From a virus: a stretch of 64,000 bases of DNA. Both the position numbers and the translations under genes were made by a program. The notes under the pieces were generated by a model. That model saw nothing but the letters and a program-made list of their open reading frames with translations. It made no database searches and was not told the origin of the DNA. Shown in pieces: positions 30,475 through 38,781 of the stretch. The DNA is taken from positions 17,566 through 81,565 of IMG/VR virus record IMGVR_UViG_3300042458_001091; one strand, 5' to 3'. Within the stretch, counting starts at the first letter, position 1. Each line of letters opens with the position of its first letter.

Positions 30475-31715
30475 TTTGTATTGCGTGTGTTTCCGTAGTG
30501 TATCACTTTGATGTCAGGTGTTGTTTCTACTAACGTGCGCCACGGATCAACAACAACACTGCCTTTGGGTATGTTGCAATAGAATCCATCCTTGACTGCG
30601 TTTCCGGTGTAGCCGTATGTTACCTGTCGATTGTGGGCCAGCAACAGCACACAAGGACCAATCAACTCCGACACTACTTCTGCTGGATCATCTGCTAGAG
30701 GATCAACATATCTAACATTAAATCCAGATTCTTTTACAAAATGCCCAATCAACGTTGAGTATGATCCGATGCAGTAGGCAACATCTGGCTTGTAGGCTTT
30801 GCCATGAATTACAATGCTCATGCCGCGTTCTTTTGCTGTGTCTGCTAAAAACTTAGCAAGATTTTTTGCTTGTATTTCTCGAGCATGCATGATGGTATCA
30901 AACATGTCATAGCCAAGATCATATTCTTCCGCCAACCAACGTAGTGCAATGTTGTCTCTGGGATGACAAGCACCTGCATCGCCCATGCCTGCTGTCATGT
31001 ATTTGGGACCCATGATACGCATGGTTGAACGAGCCAATGCATTTGTGACCACATCCACATTGATGTTGCCAATCTTCATGGCAAAGTCCTGTATCATGTT
31101 TGCCAGTCCAATCTTGGCCGAAATAAATGTGTTGTAAAAGATCTTAATTGCTTCGCATTCGTCCCAGGTGCCAATTTCGTAGCGTGGGTTGTTTTGCATA
31201 ACTTGATTGTAGATATCTACCAACTCACTGGCCAGGGCGTTTGGATTGCCGTCTTCGGTGCCAATCATGATCATTTCTGGGTTGACCATATCCCATTTAA
31301 CTGATCCCATGGCAATCAAGTAAGGGTTATATAAGAACTGATGCTGTTTATCCAGCAATGGTACAAAGTATTTGCGAGTGGTACCGGGTAATACTGTGGA
31401 AATCAACACAACTTTCTTAGGTGATGTGGCATACCGGTTGATGTTTGTAATGGCTTCCTTGACTGCATCATGTCCAAAATCTCGTGGAGTCAAATGACTG
31501 GAGGGAGTGCTGCCGTCATAACCCTCGGCGTGTGGGGTAGGCACAGCAACAAAAATCCACTCACTTTTGTTTATGGTTTCTTCAATCGTGCAAACTTGTA
31601 CCAGGTCACTGGTTCTTGGGCTTATGTCGTAGCCTCGCACTGTAAACTTTTCTGCCAGCACTTCTGCACATTCCAGACCTAATTTTCCAATGCCAATGAA
31701 GCCTATATTTTTCAT
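30471..31715 (-). CDS. UDP-sugar/nucleotide-sugar 6-dehydrogenase
   Basis: A 414-residue UDP-glucose/GDP-mannose dehydrogenase-family enzyme. It starts MKNIGFIGIGKLG (NAD-binding GxGxxG), has VLISTVLPGTT and the catalytic Cys250 in GDAGACHPRDN, and ends with a Rossmann-like NAD-independent domain. It would oxidise a UDP-sugar such as UDP-glucose to the uronate. The start at 31715 is preferred to one 18 codons upstream. First gene of the amidinotransferase operon. Confidence 0.87.
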   Translation of the reverse strand: MKNIGFIGIGKLGLECAEVLAEKFTVRGYDISPRTSDLVQVCTIEETINKSEWIFVAVPTPHAEGYDGSTPSSHLTPRDFGHDAVKEAITNINRYATSPKKVVLISTVLPGTTRKYFVPLLDKQHQFLYNPYLIAMGSVKWDMVNPEMIMIGTEDGNPNALASELVDIYNQVMQNNPRYEIGTWDECEAIKIFYNTFISAKIGLANMIQDFAMKIGNINVDVVTNALARSTMRIMGPKYMTAGMGDAGACHPRDNIALRWLAEEYDLGYDMFDTIMHAREIQAKNLAKFLADTAKERGMSIVIHGKAYKPDVAYCIGSYSTLIGHFVKESGFNVRYVDPLADDPAEVVSELIGPCVLLLAHNRQVTYGYTGNAVKDGFYCNIPKGSVVVDPWRTLVETTPDIKVIHYGNTRNTK

Positions 31716-31869
31716 ATTATGAGTATTCTTTCGGATAGATTGTGTTCTTATGTTCTTTATACAGAACAATTTTATTGATTGTGTATTAATTTATCGGCTT
31801 ACAGTACCATGCCCAAAAAAAAGTAAACGAGTTTATCTATACCTACTGAATTTTATTGCTGTAGAGCAA

Positions 31870-31875
31870 TAAATA
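31870..31875 (+). promoter_or_regulatory. T4-like late promoter with overlapping hairpin
   Basis: TAAATA immediately after the inverted repeat ATTGCT-GTAG-AGCAAT (31854-31869). It precedes the exported-protein operon (ATG at 31907, AAAGGTGAT). Confidence 0.65.
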
Positions 31876-31906
31876 TTCGGATAATAATAACTATAAAGGT
31901 GATAGC

Positions 31907-33022
31907 ATGAGTAAGAGACTAATTATGGGCCTAGCCAGCCTTGTTTTAGTAATGTCTGCAACGGCACAAACAACCACTACGTCTGGCACAACCGGTGGAA
32001 CAACCACAGGCACAAGTACACTGATCAATCAAGGTACCTACGACTCCAAGACTTTGGTTGATACCAACAGCACCAGCAATAGTACCAGCACAGTTACTTC
32101 AAATAGCAATACTAATAGCAACAGCAACAGCACCAGCACAGCCGCGGTCAACAGTACCAGCAACAATACCAACACCAACACCAGTGTAAACACAAATAAC
32201 AACATCAACTCTGGTACCAGTACAGTTAACAACAACAACGTTAACTCAGGCACAATGACCTACAACAACAACAATGTCAACTCGGGCACAATGACCTATA
32301 ACAACAACAATGTCAACGCCAGTACAAGTACCAATGTAAACACAAACAATAATATTAACTCAGGCACAATGACCTACAACAACAACAACGTCAGCACTGC
32401 CACTAACAACAACAACAATGTCAGCACCAGCACAGCCACCAACAACAACATCAACACTGGCGACATGACCAACCGCAATATCAACACGTCAACCAGTACC
32501 AGCAACAATGTCAACAACAATGTGAACTCTAGCACCGCAGTCAATCAAAATGTACAAACAGGTGATATGACCAACCGCAATATCAACGAAAGCACAATCA
32601 CACAACGAGTGATTCAACCCCCTCCGACTGCTGTAGCACCTGCCATGCTGAGCGGCGGCAATGCTGACCTATGTAGTACTGGTAGTTCCGGATCGGTACA
32701 AACACAAGTGTTTGGTGTTAGTTCGGGCGGCACAGTGCGTGACATGAATTGCGAACGATTAAAGTTATCTAAAACACTATATGACATGGGTATGAAGGTT
32801 GCGGCAGTTGCTACTATGTGTCAAGACCGTCGTGTGTTTGATGCCATGCTGGCAGCTGGTACACCTTGCCCTTATGAAGGCAAAATTGGTGAACAAGCCA
32901 AAGCAAGTTGGGAAGCTAATCCGCATAAGATTCCAAAGTTGGATGAGGTAAAATTAGATGACACTTATAAGAAAGTTGGCATTGGCGCTATCCTTGGCGT
33001 TCTTGTCCACAAATTATTCTAA
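31907..33022 (+). CDS. Secreted Asn-rich repeat protein
   Basis: A 371-residue protein with a signal peptide (cleavage near SATA-Q). Residues about 25-230 are almost entirely Asn, Thr, Ser and Val with a 12-residue repeat NVNSGTMTYNNN occurring several times. This looks like a beta-rich or amyloid-like repeat. The last 110 residues are a compact domain (VRDMNCERLKLSKTLYDMGM, VAAVATMCQDRRVFDAMLAA, GTPCPYEG) with four cysteines that could pair. A similar end is, from memory, found in aquatic phages. First gene of the late envelope operon. Confidence 0.75.
   Translation: MSKRLIMGLASLVLVMSATAQTTTTSGTTGGTTTGTSTLINQGTYDSKTLVDTNSTSNSTSTVTSNSNTNSNSNSTSTAAVNSTSNNTNTNTSVNTNNNINSGTSTVNNNNVNSGTMTYNNNNVNSGTMTYNNNNVNASTSTNVNTNNNINSGTMTYNNNNVSTATNNNNNVSTSTATNNNINTGDMTNRNINTSTSTSNNVNNNVNSSTAVNQNVQTGDMTNRNINESTITQRVIQPPPTAVAPAMLSGGNADLCSTGSSGSVQTQVFGVSSGGTVRDMNCERLKLSKTLYDMGMKVAAVATMCQDRRVFDAMLAAGTPCPYEGKIGEQAKASWEANPHKIPKLDEVKLDDTYKKVGIGAILGVLVHKLF
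32238..32420 (+). repeat. 36-bp tandem repeats in the Asn-rich gene
   Basis: Units around GTCAACTCGGGCACAATGAC and CTATAACAACAACAA encode V-N-S-G-T-M-T-Y-N-N-N-N. Three or four copies, likely unstable in length. Confidence 0.75.
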
Positions 33023-35186
33023 CGCACAAGACATATCCACTACCGGTAATTTAATAAATTACGGTACTGCACCTACGAGTACAACCAGTACCTGGAACAA
33101 TGGTGTGTATGTCAATCAACTGTGCTTTTATGCCGGCGAGCCAGGCAACTGCGGACCTAACCCTAGTATTATCCCTGGAGGTCGCATTCACTTCAGTTAC
33201 GGAACCGCCGACCTTAATCAAGTTATCAACATAAACACAGCACTGTCTGCAGGAGGTACAGGTGTACAACTTGCTGGATTTACCTACAGCCTTTGGGCCA
33301 AGAACGGCAATGGATGGGATGATGCTAGACAAGATTATCTAGCCGCTTATGTAAAACTATACGGTTCAGGCGGCAACCTGATAGCAAACTATGATTACTC
33401 TGCGGCAACCAATAACAAATACAACTGGACTAACTTTACATTTTCTGAAACATTTGCTAGTCCCTATATTGCGTCAACACTAAGCACAGCACAGGTGGGC
33501 ATGATAGGTAGAGATAATAATTTTTGGGCAGGCAACTATGGTCCAGAAGTTTTTGATGTGGATTTTCGTTTAAAATACAAAGTTGATCCTTGTGCAACAA
33601 ATCCAGCATACAGTTCAACTTGTGCAGGATTTGGTAGCATTCTTAACACCAACAACTTATTGGATTCAACTAAAGGTGGTAGTTCTCTAAATCAAGCATT
33701 TGCTATTAACACCGCATTACAAAGTGCCGGAGTTGGTGCAATGATTCATGGATTCAACTACGGATTCAATTGGAGAGTTGGGCAAGGTTTTTCTGGATGT
33801 ACTGCTTGGAATCAAGATGGGTCATGTAGTTGGACCATGAACATACCTGCGTATGCCAATGCCACAGTGTCACTTACAAACAGTAGCAACCAGTCTATAC
33901 ATTCAAAGAGTTATAGTTTTACAGGTGATGGTACTAGTGGTTCAGTGAGTGACAAGTTTTTGTTACCATCTAGCATGAATCAATCCATGTTGGGCACAGG
34001 TAGAATTGTAGGGTCAGCATCAGGCACAGGTTCTTCCGTAGAAGGTGCCTGGGCAACAATGATTTATACTGCTGATCCTTGTGTGGCCAATCCTTTATAC
34101 AGTTCAAATTGTAAGGGGTTTGCATTTGCTATGGCCAAGCAAGCGTCGGCAGCAAACAATACCGCACCAGTTGCACCTGATGGCACACAGATGCAGGATG
34201 CTCCGCCTCCGAGCGGACCACCTCCTCCACCACCGGGTAGTCCTTCCCCGCCACCACCGGGTTCAGAGCCACCACCGGGTAGTCCACCTCCTCCGCAAGG
34301 TGCACAACAACCTGCTGCCGGCAATCCCAATGGCACACCAGCAAATCAACCTCCTCCGCCGGGCGGCGGCAGTAGTCAACCACGAGCAGGCGAAGTTAAA
34401 ACAGCCAGCGATAGCAACAGCAAGTCGGCTCCCAGTCTAGGCAGTGTTATGAGCATGATCAGCACCAATCAAGCCAGAATAGGCAACGAAGCAAAGTCTG
34501 TTGTGCAAGCCGCAGAAACAGCCGCTGCCAAAGATGCACAACAAGCACAACAACAAGCAGAGACCGTAGCTGGCGCACTCACTGCTCAAAGCATTGCTGG
34601 TAGCATGACACAGGCCAGCACAGGCACAGGGCTAGTGGTATCCAGCAGTCAATCACAAATGTCCGTGGTAAATGTGACCAGTGTGTCGCAAACCAGTGTG
34701 GTCACCATTGGCGGCTTACGCCCAGCAACAACAAGTATATTTGCTGATCCTAACATTTCTTTGTCATCAAGCATGATACCGAGCCAATTTGATATGTACA
34801 GTTTGCAATCAGCACTGGGGCGCAACAACACACAACCAGAAACAGAAACACCACAGATTGAAGGTATCAAAATTGGCGGCCGTTCTGCACTAAATGATGC
34901 CATGGAACAGCGTCCGATATTACCAAGTGCTACTGCACAAGAACAGCGTACAGACTCGGTAAACAAAAATGTACAGTCAAATGAACTAGCCGGCGGGGTT
35001 GACCTAAGTAGAATGGCTATCCAGCCTGCAGGTTATCAAGCATACTCAATGATCATGCCTGATGTGGCGTTTTATGCACCACGAGAAATATACCGGAATC
35101 AAGTCAATGTTGACAATACAAGATTATTGCGTCAATTGTCAAGTGATCGATTACACCAAGACCTGGTAAATCTACAATACAAATAA
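32958..35186 (+). CDS. Large exported protein with proline-rich linker
   Basis: A 742-residue protein with an N-terminal signal peptide (MTLIRKLALALSLAFLSTNY). The first 65 bases overlap the end of the upstream gene in another frame, so the signal peptide is wholly encoded in the overlap. Residues 30-390 contain two related beta-domains, each ending in a paired-cysteine segment (VDPCATNPAYSSTCAGFG, ADPCVANPLYSSNCKGFA). Then follow a Pro/Gly/Ser-rich linker (about 410-480), an Ala/Gln coiled segment and a C-terminal domain. No family recognised; probably in the periplasm or on the cell surface. Confidence 0.75.
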   Translation: MTLIRKLALALSLAFLSTNYSNAQDISTTGNLINYGTAPTSTTSTWNNGVYVNQLCFYAGEPGNCGPNPSIIPGGRIHFSYGTADLNQVININTALSAGGTGVQLAGFTYSLWAKNGNGWDDARQDYLAAYVKLYGSGGNLIANYDYSAATNNKYNWTNFTFSETFASPYIASTLSTAQVGMIGRDNNFWAGNYGPEVFDVDFRLKYKVDPCATNPAYSSTCAGFGSILNTNNLLDSTKGGSSLNQAFAINTALQSAGVGAMIHGFNYGFNWRVGQGFSGCTAWNQDGSCSWTMNIPAYANATVSLTNSSNQSIHSKSYSFTGDGTSGSVSDKFLLPSSMNQSMLGTGRIVGSASGTGSSVEGAWATMIYTADPCVANPLYSSNCKGFAFAMAKQASAANNTAPVAPDGTQMQDAPPPSGPPPPPPGSPSPPPPGSEPPPGSPPPPQGAQQPAAGNPNGTPANQPPPPGGGSSQPRAGEVKTASDSNSKSAPSLGSVMSMISTNQARIGNEAKSVVQAAETAAAKDAQQAQQQAETVAGALTAQSIAGSMTQASTGTGLVVSSSQSQMSVVNVTSVSQTSVVTIGGLRPATTSIFADPNISLSSSMIPSQFDMYSLQSALGRNNTQPETETPQIEGIKIGGRSALNDAMEQRPILPSATAQEQRTDSVNKNVQSNELAGGVDLSRMAIQPAGYQAYSMIMPDVAFYAPREIYRNQVNVDNTRLLRQLSSDRLHQDLVNLQYK

Positions 35187-35196
35187 GGAGAAAAAA

Positions 35197-35784
35197 ATGG
35201 CAGAAGAAATAAAAAACGTAAATGCAAAGGTTGACGAACTAGAAGCAGCCGCTAAAAAGTACGCATCAAAAGATACTGTTATCAGTATTGGTGGCTATGA
35301 ATTTACACCAGCCAAACTGATGGTAGCATTTACCATTGTGAGTAGTATACTGGGCGGACTTTATGGTTCGTTTGAAGTGTACAAAGACTATGTGGGCATG
35401 AAGAAAAAGATTGCCGAATATTCTGCGCCAGACTTGAGTGGCTTTGACAAACGACTGGCAGTGATCGAAGAGAATAGTGCCAAGACTAGTGACTATACTC
35501 GCGATATCAAAACTGATTTGAAGAATGATCTACGTCGTAATGAGTCTGTGACTGAACAGGTAGAACGCAGTGTTAAAACAGCACAGCGTGAAACGGAAGC
35601 AGAAATGCGTGACATGCGCAAGGCAGTGCGTGAGGACCTAGAAAAAGCACGTAACGAAGCCAGTGTTATTCGTAGAGAAATGGCCGATGCACGTAGAGAG
35701 ATTGAACGTGAAGTTGTTCAGTTGAAAAAAGAAGTTGATAGCAAAATACAAAAGGCCATTGATAATCCATTGGCCAACAAGTAA
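35197..35784 (+). CDS. Membrane-anchored coiled-coil protein
   Basis: A 195-residue protein with one transmembrane segment (about residues 40-62, LMVAFTIVSSILGGLYGSFE), flanked by a short N-terminal helical region and a long charged coiled coil (about 100-190, rich in Glu, Arg and Lys in heptads). Strong Shine-Dalgarno (AAGGAG). Part of the late envelope operon. A degenerate copy of its 3' end lies after the next two genes at 36432. Confidence 0.7.
   Translation: MAEEIKNVNAKVDELEAAAKKYASKDTVISIGGYEFTPAKLMVAFTIVSSILGGLYGSFEVYKDYVGMKKKIAEYSAPDLSGFDKRLAVIEENSAKTSDYTRDIKTDLKNDLRRNESVTEQVERSVKTAQRETEAEMRDMRKAVREDLEKARNEASVIRREMADARREIEREVVQLKKEVDSKIQKAIDNPLANK
35727..35773 (+). repeat. 3' end repeat of the coiled-coil gene, copy 1
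   Basis: This 47-base block within the coiled-coil gene is 83 percent identical (39 of 47) to 36432-36478. Confidence 0.8.
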
Positions 35785-35785
35785 C

Positions 35786-35947
35786 ATGTTCAACGCCATT
35801 GGCTCATTGATGTTGGCAGGCATGCTGGCTCAAGAGCCAAGGTGCGTAAAATGGACCTGGTCCGGTGATGTGTACAATCGCCGAGTTGTGTGCTTGGAAT
35901 GGTCCAAGCCTCCTCTTAAAGATAAAAAGGATCCAAAAAAAACATGA
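35786..35947 (+). CDS. Small exported protein with two cysteines
   Basis: A 53-residue protein, MFNAIGSLMLAGMLAQEPRC with a hydrophobic start, then VKWTWSGDVYNRRVVCLEW and a Lys-rich tail. It starts one base after the stop of the coiled-coil gene and overlaps the next gene by four bases. I recall similar KWTW-GDV-N-R-CLEW proteins from T4-like aquatic phages, unassigned. The two cysteines may pair in the periplasm. Confidence 0.65.
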   Translation: MFNAIGSLMLAGMLAQEPRCVKWTWSGDVYNRRVVCLEWSKPPLKDKKDPKKT

Positions 35948-36429
35948 TTGATCCTATCACCATTGGTCTTGCTTTTACGGCTGCTCAACAATCGGTTGGG
36001 TATATTAAAAAAGCCATTGCCTTGGGGAAAGATGTCAACAGTCTCTACGGACAGTTTGCCCGGTTCTTTGAAAACAGTGACGCAATTCACAGTGCTAATA
36101 TAACAGCACAGACCAGCAACAGCATTCTCACTGACGGTCAGATTAGATCAATGTCAATACAAATTGCCATGCAGAGTAAGGCCCTACGTGATGCCGAAAA
36201 AGATCTTAAAGAAATGTTGATATATTCAGGTAATGGGGATGTGTGGGATCAAATGATGGCCGAACGTGTTCGCTTATATAAGGAACGTGCCAAAATACAA
36301 GCAGACTTAAAAAACGCCAAGATCAAAGCACAGGCCGACATGATAGACAGAGTACTTATAGGTATAAGTTTCATGGCAATATCTGTTCCTGTTGTGCTTT
36401 TCAGTTTTGCTATGATGGTTCGATCTTAA
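35944..36429 (+). CDS. Helical membrane protein, conserved in aquatic T4-like phages
   Basis: A 161-residue protein (MIDPITIGLAFTAAQQSVGY start) with a long Lys/Glu/Ala helical middle and a C-terminal transmembrane segment (about residues 136-158, VLIGISFMAISVPVVLFSFA). The MIDP start with an amphipathic helix resembles a family of unknown function seen in marine T4-like phages. Last gene of the late operon. A remnant of the upstream coiled-coil gene follows. Confidence 0.65.
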   Translation: MIDPITIGLAFTAAQQSVGYIKKAIALGKDVNSLYGQFARFFENSDAIHSANITAQTSNSILTDGQIRSMSIQIAMQSKALRDAEKDLKEMLIYSGNGDVWDQMMAERVRLYKERAKIQADLKNAKIKAQADMIDRVLIGISFMAISVPVVLFSFAMMVRS

Positions 36430-36431
36430 AG

Positions 36432-36478
36432 AAAAGAAGTTGATATCAACATACAAAAGACCATTACCAATACATTTG
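36432..36478 (+). pseudogene. Degenerate 3' fragment of the coiled-coil gene
   Basis: Copy 2 of the 47-base block. In the original frame it still reads KEVDINIQKTITNTF against KEVDSKIQKAIDNPL of the intact gene, but no start or domain is left. It suggests a past duplication or recombination around 35786-36429. Confidence 0.65.
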
Positions 36479-36483
36479 TAAAA

Positions 36484-37599
36484 CTAATTAGCAGGGTCAA
36501 ATGTTAAATTATAGTTGTTACCCCTAATGCCGTCAATCATGTTGGTATATCGGCGAAATTTATCATTTAGTTCAGAATCATACTGGTAGTCTTTGATTAC
36601 ATTAAGCACGTATGATTTAACATCAGGCCTAACCGTCAAAGACTGCTCAATTTGATCCTTGAACCGAGCCATGTCAGCAGGTGGCACAGAATTTATTCTC
36701 ATGTATTCTTCGCCGCCATGAAGAGAAAAGTGTAATTCAATATTTTGAATACAGCACCAATCTATCAGTGCAGGAAGAGAATAAATGCTGGTGTGCTGAA
36801 ATGTATGATTAACCCCTAGTTCTAACTTTTCATTTAACACACTTTTTACTTTTTTTAAATTATTTTCAATGGTTAAAAAATCACTGCCAAATCGAATATA
36901 ATCATTTTGTTTGCCTGTGCCTTCAAGGCTGATGACAAAATTAACAGACTTAAACTTTTTTAACAACAATAATGTTGCATCATTGATTGTTGTCATGTTT
37001 GTTACAAACAACAGTTCTACTGCGGGTGGGTCTGGTACACTGGATAGGATATCAACTAGTCCGGGCACCATAAAAGGTTCACCACCAGTGAAATGCAAGT
37101 ATGTGACTGTGGGCAGAACTTTAAGATAAAACTCTTTAAATGCGTCGGAGTCCCACCACTTGTGCTCACTTGATGTCACACTCCAATTGACCCCAACCGA
37201 GTTATATTCTGCTTTATTTTGTATGAACTCTGACCAAATGCTAGAACTCGAGTATGGACTGCACATGATACAGCGAAGATTGCAAAAATTTCCCAATTTA
37301 AATTCTACATGCCACGGATCTGTATTGGCAGCGTCGCCGTGACGTTTATTGGATGTTGTTCGCAAACTGCTGTATCCTAGGTTCTCGTCATACCAGCATT
37401 GATAACATCTAGGATCTTCTATGCCTGCATCAAGATCTGCTGCCAGGCTGTCCATTTCTACACGCCATTGTGAGTAATCACGAATGGTGTAGGATTTATG
37501 TCCATCGTGAGGTCTTTCACGGAATTGACAACATGGCAGTAGATTACCGCTGGTCTCTATACTCAATCCGTGTCGTGCTAATACACATGATTTAGTCAT
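36484..37599 (-). CDS. Radical SAM protein E with N-terminal Twitch-like cysteine region
   Basis: A 371-residue radical SAM protein. Auxiliary cysteines are Cys5, the pair 23-24 and CYQCW (65, 68). The SAM cluster motif CNLRCIMC is at 106, 110 and 113 and GGE at 172-174. The ATG at 37599 is placed just after the stop of the 120-residue gene (TAATATG). MTKSCVLARHG resembles the start of paralogue A. It pairs translationally with the small upstream gene, a possible partner or substrate. Confidence 0.85.
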   Translation of the reverse strand: MTKSCVLARHGLSIETSGNLLPCCQFRERPHDGHKSYTIRDYSQWRVEMDSLAADLDAGIEDPRCYQCWYDENLGYSSLRTTSNKRHGDAANTDPWHVEFKLGNFCNLRCIMCSPYSSSSIWSEFIQNKAEYNSVGVNWSVTSSEHKWWDSDAFKEFYLKVLPTVTYLHFTGGEPFMVPGLVDILSSVPDPPAVELLFVTNMTTINDATLLLLKKFKSVNFVISLEGTGKQNDYIRFGSDFLTIENNLKKVKSVLNEKLELGVNHTFQHTSIYSLPALIDWCCIQNIELHFSLHGGEEYMRINSVPPADMARFKDQIEQSLTVRPDVKSYVLNVIKDYQYDSELNDKFRRYTNMIDGIRGNNYNLTFDPAN

Positions 37600-37600
37600 A

Positions 37601-37963
37601 TTATGCTGTGTGCTTTTCGATAACTCCATCCCACTCAGGGCCCGGATCCGTTTCCATATATGTGTTAACACGATTACGGATGTCGTCGTAGAAACTGTCT
37701 AGTTCTTTATTCCAACTACCAATTAAATGTTCCAGTGCTTGATGGCAATAGTTCCAATCACGCTTTCGGTAATTTATTAACAAATTGTTATGAAGATTTG
37801 TTTTGCTTTCAGTCAGCGGCAACTCCATAATTGGAATCGTTTCAACCACACAGTATGCAGTTACCTCTGTATTTCCCGGGATGACGCGAATGGTATCCAA
37901 TTCCAATACTGTATACTTTTCTCGATAACTTTCAATTTGATCAGGGTCAATAATAATGTTCAC
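37601..37963 (-). CDS. Hypothetical partner protein of radical SAM E
   Basis: A 120-residue acidic protein (MNIIIDPDQIESYREKYTVL). A mixed alpha/beta pattern, with a conserved-looking stretch ELDTIRVIPGNTEVTAYCVV and a helical YRKRDWNYCHQALEHLIGSW segment. I recall similar proteins next to radical SAM genes in aquatic phages. Coupled at the TAA to the radical SAM start. No catalytic motif; a substrate-binding or delivery role is possible. Confidence 0.65.
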   Translation of the reverse strand: MNIIIDPDQIESYREKYTVLELDTIRVIPGNTEVTAYCVVETIPIMELPLTESKTNLHNNLLINYRKRDWNYCHQALEHLIGSWNKELDSFYDDIRNRVNTYMETDPGPEWDGVIEKHTA

Positions 37964-37977
37964 GGTGTGTTTCCTTT

Positions 37978-37983
37978 TAAATA
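37978..37983 (+). promoter_or_regulatory. T4-like late promoter (leaderless configuration)
   Basis: TAAATA with a 6-base gap to the ATG at 37990 of the phosphoesterase gene. Confidence 0.55.
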
Positions 37984-37989
37984 TGTATC

Positions 37990-38781
37990 ATGCAAATGAC
38001 ATTTGATTTAATTTCTGACTTACATCTAGGCCCTACGGACACATTTGATTGGACTGGATTGGCCACTAGTCCATTTTGCGTTGTTGCTGGTGATATTTCC
38101 ATGGATGTTGAAATAGTGAAAGAAACGTTGGAGCATCTTGGCCAATGTTATCAAGCAGTATTTTATATCGACGGCAACAACGAGCATAGATATAGTTTAG
38201 ATTCAATTTCGGGCAGTTATAACATATTAGAAGAAGCCGTTGCTGGAATAGAAAATGTAGTGTTTTTGCAAGACAATTGTGTGATTGTTAATAATGTTGC
38301 ATTTGTTGGCACCAATGGTTGGTGGACATATGATTTAGATCCGAGTATTGATGATGAACAATGCAGATTATGGTATTGCGATATTATGGATGTCAGCATG
38401 CCTGTTACCAGTGCTATATACAGTATGGCGTATAACGATGTCGCTTACTTGAGAAACAGTATTAAAACCCTTCAAACACATCCAGATGTTACGTCCATTG
38501 TTCTTGTCACACACACTGTTCCAACTGTAGATTTAATCGATCATGACATGGAAATTACGTCAACTTATAAGTTTAATGTAATGGGAAATTCTCTAATGCA
38601 ATTGGCACTGGATGGCGATACAGAAAACAAAGTTAAAACATGGTGCTTTGGACATTACCACAATCCCATTGATCAGCATCAAAATGGCATTAGATACGTG
38701 AACAATTGCCGAGGCAGAGTTGAAGATTCTACAGAATGGACTCCAACATATTACCCCAAGCGCATTGTTATTGATCTTTAA
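37990..38781 (+). CDS. Calcineurin-like metallophosphoesterase
   Basis: A 263-residue two-metal phosphoesterase. All signature blocks are present: DLHLG (metal Asp and His), GDIS, GNNEH, THTVP and GHYH. It probably hydrolyses a phosphodiester or phosphomonoester of unknown identity. The first or third codon (both Met) may be the start. It ends tail-to-tail with clpS in a shared TTAA. A leaderless start is suggested by the TAAATA element just ahead. Confidence 0.87.
   Translation: MQMTFDLISDLHLGPTDTFDWTGLATSPFCVVAGDISMDVEIVKETLEHLGQCYQAVFYIDGNNEHRYSLDSISGSYNILEEAVAGIENVVFLQDNCVIVNNVAFVGTNGWWTYDLDPSIDDEQCRLWYCDIMDVSMPVTSAIYSMAYNDVAYLRNSIKTLQTHPDVTSIVLVTHTVPTVDLIDHDMEITSTYKFNVMGNSLMQLALDGDTENKVKTWCFGHYHNPIDQHQNGIRYVNNCRGRVEDSTEWTPTYYPKRIVIDL

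Noticed and set aside
32038-32253. Leu/Val-rich open frame on the minus strand
   Set aside because: Antisense of the Asn/Thr low-complexity repeat; the hydrophobic look comes from complementing AAC and ACC codons.
32200-32620. Regular repeats that could be taken for a CRISPR array
   Set aside because: Repeats are in frame, adjoining, and encode an Asn-rich protein; there are no unique spacers or cas genes.
34064-34440. Several overlapping Gly- or His-rich frames on both strands
   Set aside because: Shadows of the CCT/CCA-rich proline linker in the 742-residue protein; none has a plausible start.
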